Assembly: GCF_900637185.1 (NCBI RefSeq)
Contig: NZ_LR134352.1
Span: 1,116,001-1,180,000 of the forward strand
Source of the DNA: Nocardia asteroides
Lineage (GTDB): Bacteria; Actinomycetota; Actinomycetes; Mycobacteriales; Mycobacteriaceae
Direction: 5' to 3'
DNA: 64,000 bases
Every line of letters begins with the position of its first letter. The stretch's first letter is position 1. A program made the position numbers and the translations under genes. This document shows, piece after piece, positions 31,955-40,738 of the stretch. The notes below the pieces were generated by a model. That model did no database searches. It was not told the DNA's origin and was given only the letters and a program-made list of their open reading frames with translations.

Positions 31955-34345
31955 TTACGAATCGACGGCGGGGTCCGGATGCGCTCGCAGCTCGCCCAGG
32001 ACGGCGGCCAGCAGGCGGGCCGCGGCGTCCTTGTCCAGCGGGTTGTTGCCGTTGCCGCACTTGGGTGACTGCACGCACGAGGGGCACCCGTCCTGGCATC
32101 CGCAGCTGCGGATCACGCTGAGGGTGGCGGCCAGCCACGGCGTGAGCTGGGCGAATCCGCGCTCCGCGAAGCCGGCGCCGCCGGGCTGTCCGTCGTAGAC
32201 GAACACGGTCGGGGCCCCGGTGTCCGGGTGTTCGGCGATGGACACACCGCCGATGTCCCAGCGGTCGCAGCCCGCGACCAGGGGCAACATGCCGATCGCG
32301 GCGTGTTCGGCGGCGTGCAGCGCGCCGGGGAGTTCGTCCTCACCGATGCCCGCGGCGGCCAGCAGTTGGGGTGTGACGGTATAGAGGACCGCCTTGGTGT
32401 GCAGCGTCTGGGCGGGCAGATCGAGTTCCACCTGGTCGAGCACCTCGCCGGTGACCAGCGTGCGCAGGTAGCCGACGACCTGGTTGGTGACCGCGACCTG
32501 CGCGGATGCGGTGGTGACGCCGCCGCACACGCGCTGTTCGAGCACCGTGTCGACGGTGATCGAGGTGACCTGGCGGGCGCTGGTGGTGAAGCCGGGATCC
32601 ACCTCGTTGACGAAAGCGACTCCGCCCTCGAGGTCGAGTTCGTCCACCAGGTAGGTCTCGCCCTGATGCAGGTGCACGGCGCCGTTGTGCAGGGTCGCGG
32701 GCGCGCGACCGGCGTCGGCGGTGCCGAGCAGGCGGCCGGATTCGGCGTCGACGATGGCGATCGGTGTACCGAGCCCGCCCCGCACGTCGACGGAGTCGTG
32801 CGGGTGGGTGTGCGCGGTGACATGCCAGCGGCCCTGCCCGCCGCGCAGGCCGGGCCGTCGGCGGATCAGGCCCTGTCCGGCCAGGTCGGCGAGCACATCG
32901 GCGGCCGCGAGCTCGCTGACCTCGGTGTCGGTGAGCGGCAGCTCCATGGCGGCGCACAGGAGTTGTGGACCGAGCACGTAGGGGTTGGACGGATCGGTGA
33001 TGGTGGCCTCGATGGGCCGGTCGAGCAGGGCGGAAGGGTGGTGGACCAGGTAGGTGTCGAGTGGATCGTCGGTGGCCACCAGGACGACCAGCGAACCCTG
33101 TGAGCGCCTGCCCGCGCGGCCCGCCTGCTGCCAGAAGGACGCCACGGTGCCGGGGAAACCGGCGATGACCACGGCATCGAGGCCGGCGATGTCGACGCCG
33201 AGCTCGAGCGCGTTGGTGCTGGCCGCGCCGAGCAGCGAGCCCTCCGACAGCGACCGCTCCAGCTCACGCCGGTCCTCGGCGAGATAGCCCGCCCGATACG
33301 CGGCGACGCGTTCCTGCAGCTCGGGTGCCCTTTCGGCGAGGACGCGCCGGGCGTCGAGGGCGATCAGTTCGGCGCCGCGACGGGAACGCACGAAGGTGAG
33401 TGTCCGCGCGCCTTCGGACACCAGACTCGCCATGATCTTGGCCGCCTCGCCGGTCGCGGTACGCCGCACGGGCGCGCCGTTCTCCCCGGTCAGCGCCGCG
33501 CTCAGCGGCGGTTCCCACAGGGCGACGGTCCGTGCGCCGCGCGGGGAGGCATCCGTCGTGACGGCGCTGACCGGCGCGCCGATCAGCCTGCTCGCCGACG
33601 CGGCGGGGTCGGCGGAGGTCGCCGAGCAGAAGATGAACACGGGGTCGGCGCCGTAGAACGCGGCCAGCCGGCGCAGCCTGCGCAGCACCAGGGCGACGTG
33701 CGATCCGAAGACGCCCCGGTAGGAGTGGCATTCGTCGACCACCACGTACCGGAGGTGGCGCAGCACCCTCGCCCAGCGCTGATGCGAGCGCAGCACCCCG
33801 ACGTGCAGCATGTCGGGATTGGTGAAGATCCACCTGGCATTGGCCCGCACCCACTGCCTGACCTCGGCGGGAGTGTCGCCGTCGTAGCTCGCCGGGTGGG
33901 TTTCGCGCAGCGGGTTGTCGTGGATCAACCGGCCTACAGCGCGCAGCTGATCGGCGCCGAGCGCCTTGGTGGGGGACAGGTACAGGGCGGTCGCGCGTGG
34001 GTCGTCGTGCAGTGCCGCGAGCACCGGCAGTTGGTAGCCGAGAGATTTCCCGGATGCTGTGCCGGTGCTGACGACAACGTGCTGACCGGCCGCGGCGAGC
34101 TCGGCCGTGCGGGTCTGGTGCTCCCACGGCCGCTCGATCCCGATCGCGTCCAACGACGTGACCAGGGCGGATGGTGTCCATTCCGGCCAATCCGTGGTCC
34201 GGGCTCGGCGCGCGGGCAGCTCGGCGACGTGGGTCAGTGGATCGCCGCCGGCGGCAGCCTCCATCAGGACACGATTCAGCAACGATCGACCGTAGCTTTC
34301 GCTCTCCGCAGGTCGCTGGACCTCGGTCCGCTCTGCCGGATTCAT
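31955..34345 (-). CDS. DEAD/DEAH-box helicase with C-terminal zinc-binding DUF1998/MZB domain (MrfA-like)
   Basis: Superfamily 2 DNA helicase of 796 residues. It has STGTASGKSLGYQLP (Walker A), VVVDECHSYRG (DECH box), IFCSATSADP (motif III), ALELGVDIAGLDAVVIAGFPG (motifs IV-V region) and QQAGRAGRRSQG (motif VI). The C-terminal cysteine cluster CGCQDGCPSCVQSPKC belongs to the MZB domain shared with B. subtilis MrfA (mitomycin repair) and with fungal Hrq1. It therefore probably acts in repair of bulky or cross-linked DNA, by family. Start ATG 34345 follows GAGAGGGCGATGGG; an upstream extension of 26 codons is unsupported. Rv3649 occupies this position. Confidence 0.9.
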   Translation of the reverse strand: MNPAERTEVQRPAESESYGRSLLNRVLMEAAAGGDPLTHVAELPARRARTTDWPEWTPSALVTSLDAIGIERPWEHQTRTAELAAAGQHVVVSTGTASGKSLGYQLPVLAALHDDPRATALYLSPTKALGADQLRAVGRLIHDNPLRETHPASYDGDTPAEVRQWVRANARWIFTNPDMLHVGVLRSHQRWARVLRHLRYVVVDECHSYRGVFGSHVALVLRRLRRLAAFYGADPVFIFCSATSADPAASASRLIGAPVSAVTTDASPRGARTVALWEPPLSAALTGENGAPVRRTATGEAAKIMASLVSEGARTLTFVRSRRGAELIALDARRVLAERAPELQERVAAYRAGYLAEDRRELERSLSEGSLLGAASTNALELGVDIAGLDAVVIAGFPGTVASFWQQAGRAGRRSQGSLVVLVATDDPLDTYLVHHPSALLDRPIEATITDPSNPYVLGPQLLCAAMELPLTDTEVSELAAADVLADLAGQGLIRRRPGLRGGQGRWHVTAHTHPHDSVDVRGGLGTPIAIVDAESGRLLGTADAGRAPATLHNGAVHLHQGETYLVDELDLEGGVAFVNEVDPGFTTSARQVTSITVDTVLEQRVCGGVTTASAQVAVTNQVVGYLRTLVTGEVLDQVELDLPAQTLHTKAVLYTVTPQLLAAAGIGEDELPGALHAAEHAAIGMLPLVAGCDRWDIGGVSIAEHPDTGAPTVFVYDGQPGGAGFAERGFAQLTPWLAATLSVIRSCGCQDGCPSCVQSPKCGNGNNPLDKDAAARLLAAVLGELRAHPDPAVDS

Positions 34346-34779
34346 CCCATCGCCCTCTCGCGCCGCGCCGGAAGTGTGAAACGTGTGTGTGCGGCAAGCC
34401 CCACCTGCGTTTTCGTAACCCAATAGCGACCTGGGTCACAGCAGGTTTGCTGGAAGCTCACCCGGTTATCGTGAAGCAAACAGACTGGAAGTACGGATTC
34501 ACCCAATCTCTCCCTTACCTGCGCATTCGCAAGATCAAGAATTTTGCAAATTGTCGGTAACTCGACTGTCGAATTGCTCAAAGACATGGTTCACTGGGTC
34601 TCGGTCGCAAGCTTCTGTGTTCGAGGGACGGATCGAAAGTCCAAACCGTCAGCAGGATCGATGTTGCGAACGCCGTGCTCAGGCTTTCCTTGCAGGGGGA
34701 CCCACAGTACAGCGGTCGGAACGGACCCGGTGGACGAACCCAGTTGTCCGCCGTTCCGGTAAGAAAGAGAAGGAACAGA
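34346..34779 (+). promoter_or_regulatory. Long leader/promoter region of cspA
   Basis: The 434 bases between the divergent helicase and cspA starts are AT-richer than average, especially around 34490-34570 (CAAGAATTTTGCAAATTG). The length suggests a long 5' untranslated leader, as is usual for cold-shock genes whose mRNA structure is temperature dependent. I see no credible reading frame. The exact transcription start cannot be read with confidence. Confidence 0.5.
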
Positions 34780-34986
34780 ATGGCACAGGGAACTGTGAAG
34801 TGGTTCAACGCGGAGAAGGGGTTCGGCTTCATCGCGCCCGAGGACGGCTCCGCTGACGTCTTCGTCCACTACTCGGAGATCCAGGGCACGGGCTTCCGTA
34901 CCCTCGAGGAGAACCAGAAGGTCGAGTTCGAGGTCGGCCAGGGCACCAAGGGCCCGCAGGCCACCGGCGTTCGCGCGCTCTCCTGA
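34780..34986 (+). CDS. cspA: Cold-shock protein CspA
   Basis: A 68-residue single cold-shock domain, [20 protein letters not shown], with the RNA-binding motifs KGFGFI (RNP1) and VFVHYSEI (RNP2). It binds single-stranded RNA and DNA and prevents secondary structure. The ribosome site GAAGGAAC precedes the ATG. The protein is close to mycobacterial CspA (Rv3648c), and the gene lies between the helicase and topA as expected. A strong hairpin follows the stop. Confidence 0.96.
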   Translation: MAQGTVKWFNAEKGFGFIAPEDGSADVFVHYSEIQGTGFRTLEENQKVEFEVGQGTKGPQATGVRALS

Positions 34987-35007
34987 GCTGCGAAACGAAA
35001 CAACGCC

Positions 35008-35040
35008 CGTCCCCCATCTCCCACGCGGAGGTGGGGGACG
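35008..35040 (+). terminator. Terminator downstream of cspA
   Basis: CGTCCCCCATCTCC (35008-35021) pairs with GGAGGTGGGGGACG (35027-35040), 14 bp with one G-T pair and a five-base loop, 22 bases after the cspA stop and followed by ATTT. Confidence 0.82.
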
Positions 35041-35242
35041 AGCCATTTCCGGGTAAAGTCGCCCAGAACCACGCCGCTCGACAGGGCAGCGAACCCGCGT
35101 CGTCGGCCGCCGTGAACGCGGCTACCCAAGTGCGCAGGGTATAAACGTCACTGGTGGCGATGTCCGAACGTCGCGCCGTCTGCCCCAGCCGCGCACCGAG
35201 CGGACCTCCCGACGCGCGGATATAGAAGGAAGGTGTTCGCCG

Positions 35243-38182
35243 GTGGCAACACGAGACCGCAGCTCAGCCGACCAGGGCCGACCCCTGCGTCGTCTCGTGA
35301 TCGTCGAGTCACCGACAAAGGCCCGCAAGATCGCGCCCTACCTGGGTCGCAACTACACCGTCGAGGCCTCGGTGGGCCACATCCGCGACCTGCCACGCGG
35401 CGCCGCCGACGTGCCCGCCAAGTACAAGGGCCAGTCCTGGGCCCGCCTCGGTGTCGACGTCGATCACGACTTCGAGCCGATCTACGTGGTCAGCCCGGAC
35501 AAGAAGGCCAAGGTCTCCGAACTCAAGAGCCTGCTGGCCGACGCCGACGAGCTCTACCTCGCCACCGACCCCGACCGCGAGGGCGAGGCCATCGCCTGGC
35601 ACCTGCTCGAGACACTCAAGCCGAAGGTCCCGGTCCGCCGGATGGTCTTCCACGAGATCACCGAGCCCGCGATCCTCGCCGCCGCCGCCGACACGCGCGA
35701 GCTCGACAACGATCTGGTCGACGCGCAGGAGACCCGCCGCATCCTGGACCGCCTCTACGGCTACGAGGTCAGTCCGGTGCTGTGGAAGAAGGTCATGCCG
35801 CGCCTGTCGGCAGGCCGCGTGCAGTCCGTGGCCACCCGCGTCATCGTGCGGCGCGAGCGGGAGCGCATGGCGTTCCGCTCCGCCGAGTACTGGGACATCG
35901 CCGCCAAGCTCGACGCCGGTGTCGACGAGAGCTCCGATTCGACCAACCCGCGCACGTTCGGCGCGCGCCTGGTCCAGGTCGAAGGCGACCGGGTCGCCTC
36001 GGGCCGTGACTTCGGCTCCGACGGGCAGCTCAAGTCGGCGTCCGGCGTCGTGGTGCTGGACGAGGCGTACGCGCGCCGGCTCGCCGAGGCGCTCGACGGC
36101 GCCGACCTGGTGGTCTCCTCCGCCGAGGCCAAGCCGTATTCGCGCAAGCCGTACCCGCCGTTCATGACCTCCACGCTGCAGCAGGAGGCCGGACGCAAGC
36201 TCCGCTTCACCTCCGAGCGCACGATGCGGGTGGCCCAGCGCCTGTACGAAAACGGCTACATCACCTACATGCGTACCGACTCGACCACGCTGTCGGAGTC
36301 GGCCATCGCCGCGGCGCGCTCCCAGGCGACCCAGCTCTACGGCGCCGAGTACGTCTCGCCGACGCCGCGCCAGTACACGCGCAAGGTGAAGAACGCCCAG
36401 GAAGCGCACGAGGCGATCCGTCCCTCGGGCGACACGTTCATGACCCCGGGCCAGCTGGCATCCAAGGTCGACCAGGACGAGTTCCGGCTCTACGAGCTGA
36501 TCTGGCAGCGCACCGTCGCCTCGCAGATGGCCGACGCGCGCGGCACCACGCTGACCCTGCGCATCACCGGCACCGCCCGTACCGGCGAGGAGTGCGTGTT
36601 CTCCTCCTCGGGTCGCACGATCACCTTCCCCGGCTTCCTCAAGGCGTATGTCGAGAGTGTCGACGAGGAGGCGGGCGGCCAGTCCGACGACGCCGAATCC
36701 CGTTTGCCCGCGCTGGAAGAGGGCCAGGGCGTCACCGCCGTCGAGCTCACTCCCGACGGGCACAGCACCAACCCGCCCGCGCGCTACACCGAAGCCTCGC
36801 TGATCAAGACGCTCGAGGAACTCGGTATCGGCCGCCCGTCGACCTACTCCTCGATCATCAAGACGATCCTCGACCGCGGCTACGTGTACAAGCGCGGTAG
36901 CGCGCTGGTGCCGTCGTGGGTGGCGTTCGCGGTGGTCGGTCTGCTCGAGGCGTACTTCGGCCGGCTGGTCGACTTCGACTTCACCGCCGCGATGGAGGAC
37001 GACCTCGACGCCATCGCCGGCGGTCGCGAGCAGCGCGGAAACTGGTTGTCCAGCTTCTACTTCGGCGGGGACAGCGGCGCCGAGGGTTCGGTCGCGCGGT
37101 CCGGCGGCCTGAAGAAGATGGTCGGCGAGCAGCTCGACGACATCGACGCCCGCGAAGTGAACTCGATCAAGATGTTCGTCGACGACGAAGGTCGCGACGT
37201 GGTGGTCCGGGTGGGCCGGTTCGGTCCGTACCTGGAGCGGATGGTCGTCAATCCCGATGACCCCGACGGTGATCCGGTGTCGCAGCGGGCCAATCTGCCC
37301 GACGATCTGCCGCCCGACGAGCTCACCCCCGAGGTGGCCGAGAAGCTGTTCTCGACGCCGCAGGAGGGCCGTTCGCTCGGTGTCGATCCGGTGTCGGGGC
37401 ACGAAATCGTCGCCAAGGAGGGACGTTTCGGTCCCTACGTGACCGAGGTGCTGCCCGAGCCGCCCGCGCCAGAGCCGTCGGCCACCCCGGCGAAGAAGAC
37501 GGCCAAGAAGGCCGCCGAGGTCAAGCCGCGCACCGGTTCGCTGTTCAAATCGATGGACCTGGCGACGATCACCCTCGACGACGCGCTCAAGCTGCTGTCG
37601 CTGCCGCGCGTCGTCGGCGCCGACCCGGCCTCGGGCGAGGAGATCACCGCGCAGAACGGCCGATACGGTCCGTACCTCAAGAAGGGCACCGACTCGCGTT
37701 CGCTGGCGACGGAGGAGCAGCTGTTCTCGGTCACCCTCGACGAGGCGCTCAAGCTGTACGCCGAGCCGAAGCGCCGGGGTCGCCAGGCCGCCAGCGCGGC
37801 GCCGCTGCGTGAGCTGGGCAACGACTCGGCCACCGGCAAGCCGATGGTGATCAAGGACGGCCGGTTCGGCCCGTATGTCACCGACGGTGAGACCAACGCC
37901 AGCCTGCGCAAGGGCGACGAGGTCGAGTCGATCACCGACGAGCGCGCCTCCGAGCTGCTCGCCGACCGCCGGGCGCGCGGTCCGGTGAAGAAGGCGGCGA
38001 AGAAGACCACCGCGAAGAAGGCCGCCAAGAAGGCTCCGGCGAAGAAGACCGCGGCCAAGTCGACGGCGACGAAGACGGCGACCAAGACCGCCGCCAAGAA
38101 GACCGCGGCGAAGAAGACGGCGGCCAAGAAGGCGCCCGCCAAGAAGGCGGCGGCGAAAACCGCTGGTACCGACGCGGACTGA
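35243..38182 (+). CDS. topA: DNA topoisomerase I
   Basis: Type IA topoisomerase of 979 residues that relaxes negative supercoils. The TOPRIM domain starts LVIVESPTKARKIAPYLG, with the metal motif ATDPDREGEAIAWHL. The catalytic tyrosine is Tyr342 in YITYMRTDST, the same number as in M. tuberculosis TopA. Four C-terminal repeats carry GRFGPY/GRYGPY motifs instead of zinc fingers, as in mycobacteria. The last roughly 65 residues are a Lys/Ala-rich tail of KKAAKK-type repeats that aids DNA binding and processivity in actinobacterial enzymes. It starts at GTG 35243 after GAAGGAAGGTG. Confidence 0.96.
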   Translation: MATRDRSSADQGRPLRRLVIVESPTKARKIAPYLGRNYTVEASVGHIRDLPRGAADVPAKYKGQSWARLGVDVDHDFEPIYVVSPDKKAKVSELKSLLADADELYLATDPDREGEAIAWHLLETLKPKVPVRRMVFHEITEPAILAAAADTRELDNDLVDAQETRRILDRLYGYEVSPVLWKKVMPRLSAGRVQSVATRVIVRRERERMAFRSAEYWDIAAKLDAGVDESSDSTNPRTFGARLVQVEGDRVASGRDFGSDGQLKSASGVVVLDEAYARRLAEALDGADLVVSSAEAKPYSRKPYPPFMTSTLQQEAGRKLRFTSERTMRVAQRLYENGYITYMRTDSTTLSESAIAAARSQATQLYGAEYVSPTPRQYTRKVKNAQEAHEAIRPSGDTFMTPGQLASKVDQDEFRLYELIWQRTVASQMADARGTTLTLRITGTARTGEECVFSSSGRTITFPGFLKAYVESVDEEAGGQSDDAESRLPALEEGQGVTAVELTPDGHSTNPPARYTEASLIKTLEELGIGRPSTYSSIIKTILDRGYVYKRGSALVPSWVAFAVVGLLEAYFGRLVDFDFTAAMEDDLDAIAGGREQRGNWLSSFYFGGDSGAEGSVARSGGLKKMVGEQLDDIDAREVNSIKMFVDDEGRDVVVRVGRFGPYLERMVVNPDDPDGDPVSQRANLPDDLPPDELTPEVAEKLFSTPQEGRSLGVDPVSGHEIVAKEGRFGPYVTEVLPEPPAPEPSATPAKKTAKKAAEVKPRTGSLFKSMDLATITLDDALKLLSLPRVVGADPASGEEITAQNGRYGPYLKKGTDSRSLATEEQLFSVTLDEALKLYAEPKRRGRQAASAAPLRELGNDSATGKPMVIKDGRFGPYVTDGETNASLRKGDEVESITDERASELLADRRARGPVKKAAKKTTAKKAAKKAPAKKTAAKSTATKTATKTAAKKTAAKKTAAKKAPAKKAAAKTAGTDAD

Positions 38183-38237
38183 ACGGTGATCCGGCCGTGC
38201 GGAAAAGCTGTCGGACCGCGCGGCTAGGGTGTAGCGC

Positions 38238-39437
38238 GTGGCAGGTGTCTTCGATCGACTGGTCGGCCAAGACGTGGTCGAGGCCGAGCTGACGGCTGCC
38301 GCGACGGCGGCCAGGGCGGGCGTCGTGACCGGCGCGATGACGCATTCGTGGCTGTTCACCGGCCCGCCCGGCTCGGGTCGGTCGATCGCCGCGCTGTGCT
38401 TCGCCGCCGCGCTGCAGTGCACCGATCCCGACACCGTCGGCTGCGGTCGCTGCCATGCCTGCACCACCACCATGGCCGGAACCCACGGTGACGTGCGCCG
38501 CGTGGTGCCCGAGGGGCTGAGCATCAGCACCAAGGAGATGCGCGAGATCGTCCAGGTGGCGTCGCGGCGGCCGAGCACCGGCCGGTGGCAGGTCGTCGTG
38601 GTGGAGGACGCCGACCGGCTCACCGAGGCGGCGGGCAACGTGCTGCTGAAGGTGGTCGAGGAACCGCCGGACCGGACGGTGTTCCTGCTCTGCGCGCCCT
38701 CGGTCGACCCCGAGGACATCTCTGTCACATTGCGTTCGCGGTGCAGGCACGTGCACCTGGTGACGCCGTCGATTCCCGCCATCGCGCAGGTGCTGCGCGA
38801 GCGCGATCAGCTCGATCCGAAGACCGCCGACTGGGCGGCCTCGGTCAGCGGCGGGCACGTCGGCCGGGCGCGCCGCCTGGCCACCGACGAGGACGCGCGC
38901 AAGCGCCGTCAGCGCGCCCTCGCCCTGGTCTCCGCGACGGAACGGCCGGGCGCCGCCTACGCCGCCGCCGACGAACTGGTGAAATCGGCCGACGACGAAG
39001 CCAAGCAGATGAGCGCCGAACGCGACGACCGCGAACGCGACGAACTGGCCACCGCCCTCGGCGCGGGCGGCACCGGCAAGGGCGCCGCCTCGGCCACCCG
39101 CGGCTCGGCCGGCGTGCTCAAGGAACTCGAACGCCGCCAGAAGTCCCGCGCCACCCGCACCGGCCGCGACGCGCTCGACCGCGCCCTCATCGACGTGGCG
39201 GGCATGTACCGCGACGCGCTCGCCATGCGCTTCGCGGGCCGCGGCGTCCGCATCACCCTCACCCACCCCGACATGGCCGCCGAGATCACCGACCTGGCCA
39301 CCAACGTCCGCCCCGAGGGCCTGCTCCGCAGCATCGACGCGGTCCTGGAATGCCGGGAAGCTCTCGACCTCAACGTCAAACCCCGCTTCGCCGTCGCCGC
39401 CATGGTCGCCACCCTCATCGCCGCCCGCTCGGCCTGA
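38238..39437 (+). CDS. holB: DNA polymerase III delta prime subunit
   Basis: Clamp-loader subunit of 399 residues. The AAA+ P-loop reads GPPGSGRSIAA at about 42-52, with Arg48 in place of the usual lysine; delta prime subunits commonly do not hydrolyse ATP. A zinc motif CGRCHAC follows. The sensor region includes VVVVEDADRLTEAAGNVLLK and VTLRSRCRHVHL (SRC motif). It loads the sliding clamp during replication with tau/gamma and delta. It follows topA by 55 bases, as in Rv3644c. From about 38.97 kb onward codons become strikingly C-ended. Confidence 0.9.
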   Translation: MAGVFDRLVGQDVVEAELTAAATAARAGVVTGAMTHSWLFTGPPGSGRSIAALCFAAALQCTDPDTVGCGRCHACTTTMAGTHGDVRRVVPEGLSISTKEMREIVQVASRRPSTGRWQVVVVEDADRLTEAAGNVLLKVVEEPPDRTVFLLCAPSVDPEDISVTLRSRCRHVHLVTPSIPAIAQVLRERDQLDPKTADWAASVSGGHVGRARRLATDEDARKRRQRALALVSATERPGAAYAAADELVKSADDEAKQMSAERDDRERDELATALGAGGTGKGAASATRGSAGVLKELERRQKSRATRTGRDALDRALIDVAGMYRDALAMRFAGRGVRITLTHPDMAAEITDLATNVRPEGLLRSIDAVLECREALDLNVKPRFAVAAMVATLIAARSA

Positions 39438-39530
39438 TCCAGGCGAATCTGTCGCCCCCCAGGGTCATACTTGCTGCATGGGGTGTGAGGTTGTTCGGGG
39501 GACGGTCGGTCGTATCGAAGGATCCGGGAG

Positions 39531-39812
39531 ATGAGCCGCCGCCGGGCCAGGCCGGGGCGCTATCGGTCTCTCCATGTTCATGGCTATCGCAGCGCTTCGG
39601 TCACACCGATCCTGCTGGCTCTCGGCGGGCTGGTCGGCGGCGTGTTCCTGCTGCTGGTCATCCTGACCGTCACCCACATGGATTCCCCCGACGACCAGGG
39701 GGACGCCCCGACGAGTACCGGCGGCGTGGTGCAGACGACGGCCGCCGCGGAACCACTACGGCCCGCACCAACCGCGCCTCCGTCCTGCTACCCCTTCCAA
39801 CCCTCGTGCTGA
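39531..39812 (+). CDS. Small membrane protein of unknown function
   Basis: A 93-residue protein: basic N terminus (MSRRRARPGRYRSLHVHGYR), one transmembrane helix (ILLALGGLVGGVFLLLVILTV), then a Thr/Ala/Pro-rich outer tail ending PSCYPFQPSC. GAAGGA at 39517-39522 is a reasonable ribosome site. I recognise no family. The C-terminal C-x6-C could form a disulfide outside the cell. It lies between holB and the tRNA gene. Confidence 0.65.
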   Translation: MSRRRARPGRYRSLHVHGYRSASVTPILLALGGLVGGVFLLLVILTVTHMDSPDDQGDAPTSTGGVVQTTAAAEPLRPAPTAPPSCYPFQPSC

Positions 39813-39881
39813 AGGCACCCGATGACCTGCCGTTTTCGCGTTCTGACCGCGAGACGATAGACTCGCACCGCCGATAGGTAC

Positions 39882-39954
39882 GCCGCCTTAGCTCAGTCGG
39901 TAGAGCGCTTCACTCGTAATGAAAAGGTCGGGGGTTCGATTCCCCCAGGCGGCT
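39882..39954 (+). tRNA. tRNA-Thr (anticodon CGT)
   Basis: A 73-nt cloverleaf: acceptor GCCGCCT/AGGCGGC, D stem GCTC/GAGC, anticodon loop CTCGTAA with CGT at 34-36, variable loop with GGTC, and T arm GGGGGTTCGATTCCCCC. The discriminator is T and CCA is not encoded. The outermost anticodon-stem pair is C-A, a mismatch. It reads the ACG threonine codon. A -10-like TAGACT lies at 39858-39863. Confidence 0.95.
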
Positions 39955-39957
39955 CCG

Positions 39958-40001
39958 AGGTAGAAGGCCCTTTCCGGGAATCCGGGAAGGGCCTTCTACC
40001 T
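39958..40001 (+). terminator. Terminator after tRNA-Thr
   Basis: AGGTAGAAGGCCCTT (39958-39972) is perfectly complementary to 39987-40001, extendable by three more pairs with one G-T, four bases after the tRNA. TTG follows. Confidence 0.85.
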
Positions 40002-40086
40002 TGCGTGCGGGCGTAGTCACGGCGGGCCCGCAGCGGTGCTGCGGTTCGTTGCGGCACAGCAAGATTCATGTCCCGTCAGTAGTGTC

Positions 40087-40635
40087 ATGGGCGTGGTTAC
40101 CGCCTTGATCGCCGTCGTCGGCACGCTTCTGGGTGCTGCGTTCACGCACTACTTCCAGCGGGTCAACGCGGATCGGATGCTGCGGCAGAGCCGTGATGAC
40201 CGGCTCAGGCAGGATCTCCTGTCGGCCTACCATGACTTCGCGAGCGCCGTGATCGACTACCGGCACCATCAGATCAAGCGGTGGCATCAGCTCTCGCAGA
40301 ATCCGGGCGCCGAGCAGCAGTTGCGGCACGAGGCATACGACATGCGGGCGGCGGCCAACACTCAGCTGTTGCGGATCAGGTTGCTGAACGGCGATGAGCG
40401 GATCGTCCGGCTGGCGGGTGAGGCCATCGATGCCGCTAGGTCTATTCAGCGGGTCGGGGTCGATCCCGGAACAGCCGAGGACCATGAACTGCGCCATCGG
40501 GCGGCGAGGTCGGCGATCGACGAATTCGTTCGATGCGCGGCAGACACGGTGCAGCATCGCGAGCCGCGGAGCCGATCCCGAGTATTGCGGCTGCCGGTTC
40601 TCGCGCGGGAGCGTTCCGGCATCACAGCGAACTGA
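40087..40635 (+). CDS. Hypothetical membrane-anchored protein
   Basis: A 182-residue protein. An N-terminal hydrophobic helix, MGVVTALIAVVGTLLGAAFT, is followed by a long charged helical region (RMLRQSRDDRLRQDLLSAYH, then DFASAVIDYRHHQIKRW), probably cytoplasmic coiled-coil. Similar one-helix proteins of unknown role are common in Nocardia and Streptomyces. ATG 40087 puts the membrane helix at the start; an upstream ATG at 40036 would add 17 unlikely residues. Lower GC and scattered codon use suggest a more recent or poorly constrained gene. A terminator follows immediately. Confidence 0.6.
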   Translation: MGVVTALIAVVGTLLGAAFTHYFQRVNADRMLRQSRDDRLRQDLLSAYHDFASAVIDYRHHQIKRWHQLSQNPGAEQQLRHEAYDMRAAANTQLLRIRLLNGDERIVRLAGEAIDAARSIQRVGVDPGTAEDHELRHRAARSAIDEFVRCAADTVQHREPRSRSRVLRLPVLARERSGITAN

Positions 40636-40651
40636 CGTCGGTGACACGAGT

Positions 40652-40681
40652 AAGGCCCCCGTCCGGGAGGGCGGGGGCCTT
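40652..40681 (+). terminator. Intrinsic terminator
   Basis: AAGGCCCCCG (40652-40661) pairs perfectly with CGGGGGCCTT (40672-40681), ten-base loop, followed by TTCTC, 16 bases after the preceding stop. It can also face the convergent hydrolase gene. Confidence 0.8.
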
Positions 40682-40738
40682 TTCTCAAGTTTCTCCCGAA
40701 CCGATCGCCGTTGACCGGGGCGGGAGAACCGACTCGGG

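Noticed and set aside
31761..32198. Open frame MSEEQNEINRV running into the helicase gene
   Set aside because: Most of it is antisense to the helicase C terminus, and codon bias is absent.
35309..38782. Minus-strand frame of 1157 codons
   Set aside because: It is antisense to topA and holB and has a low-complexity Arg/Gly/Leu composition without domains.
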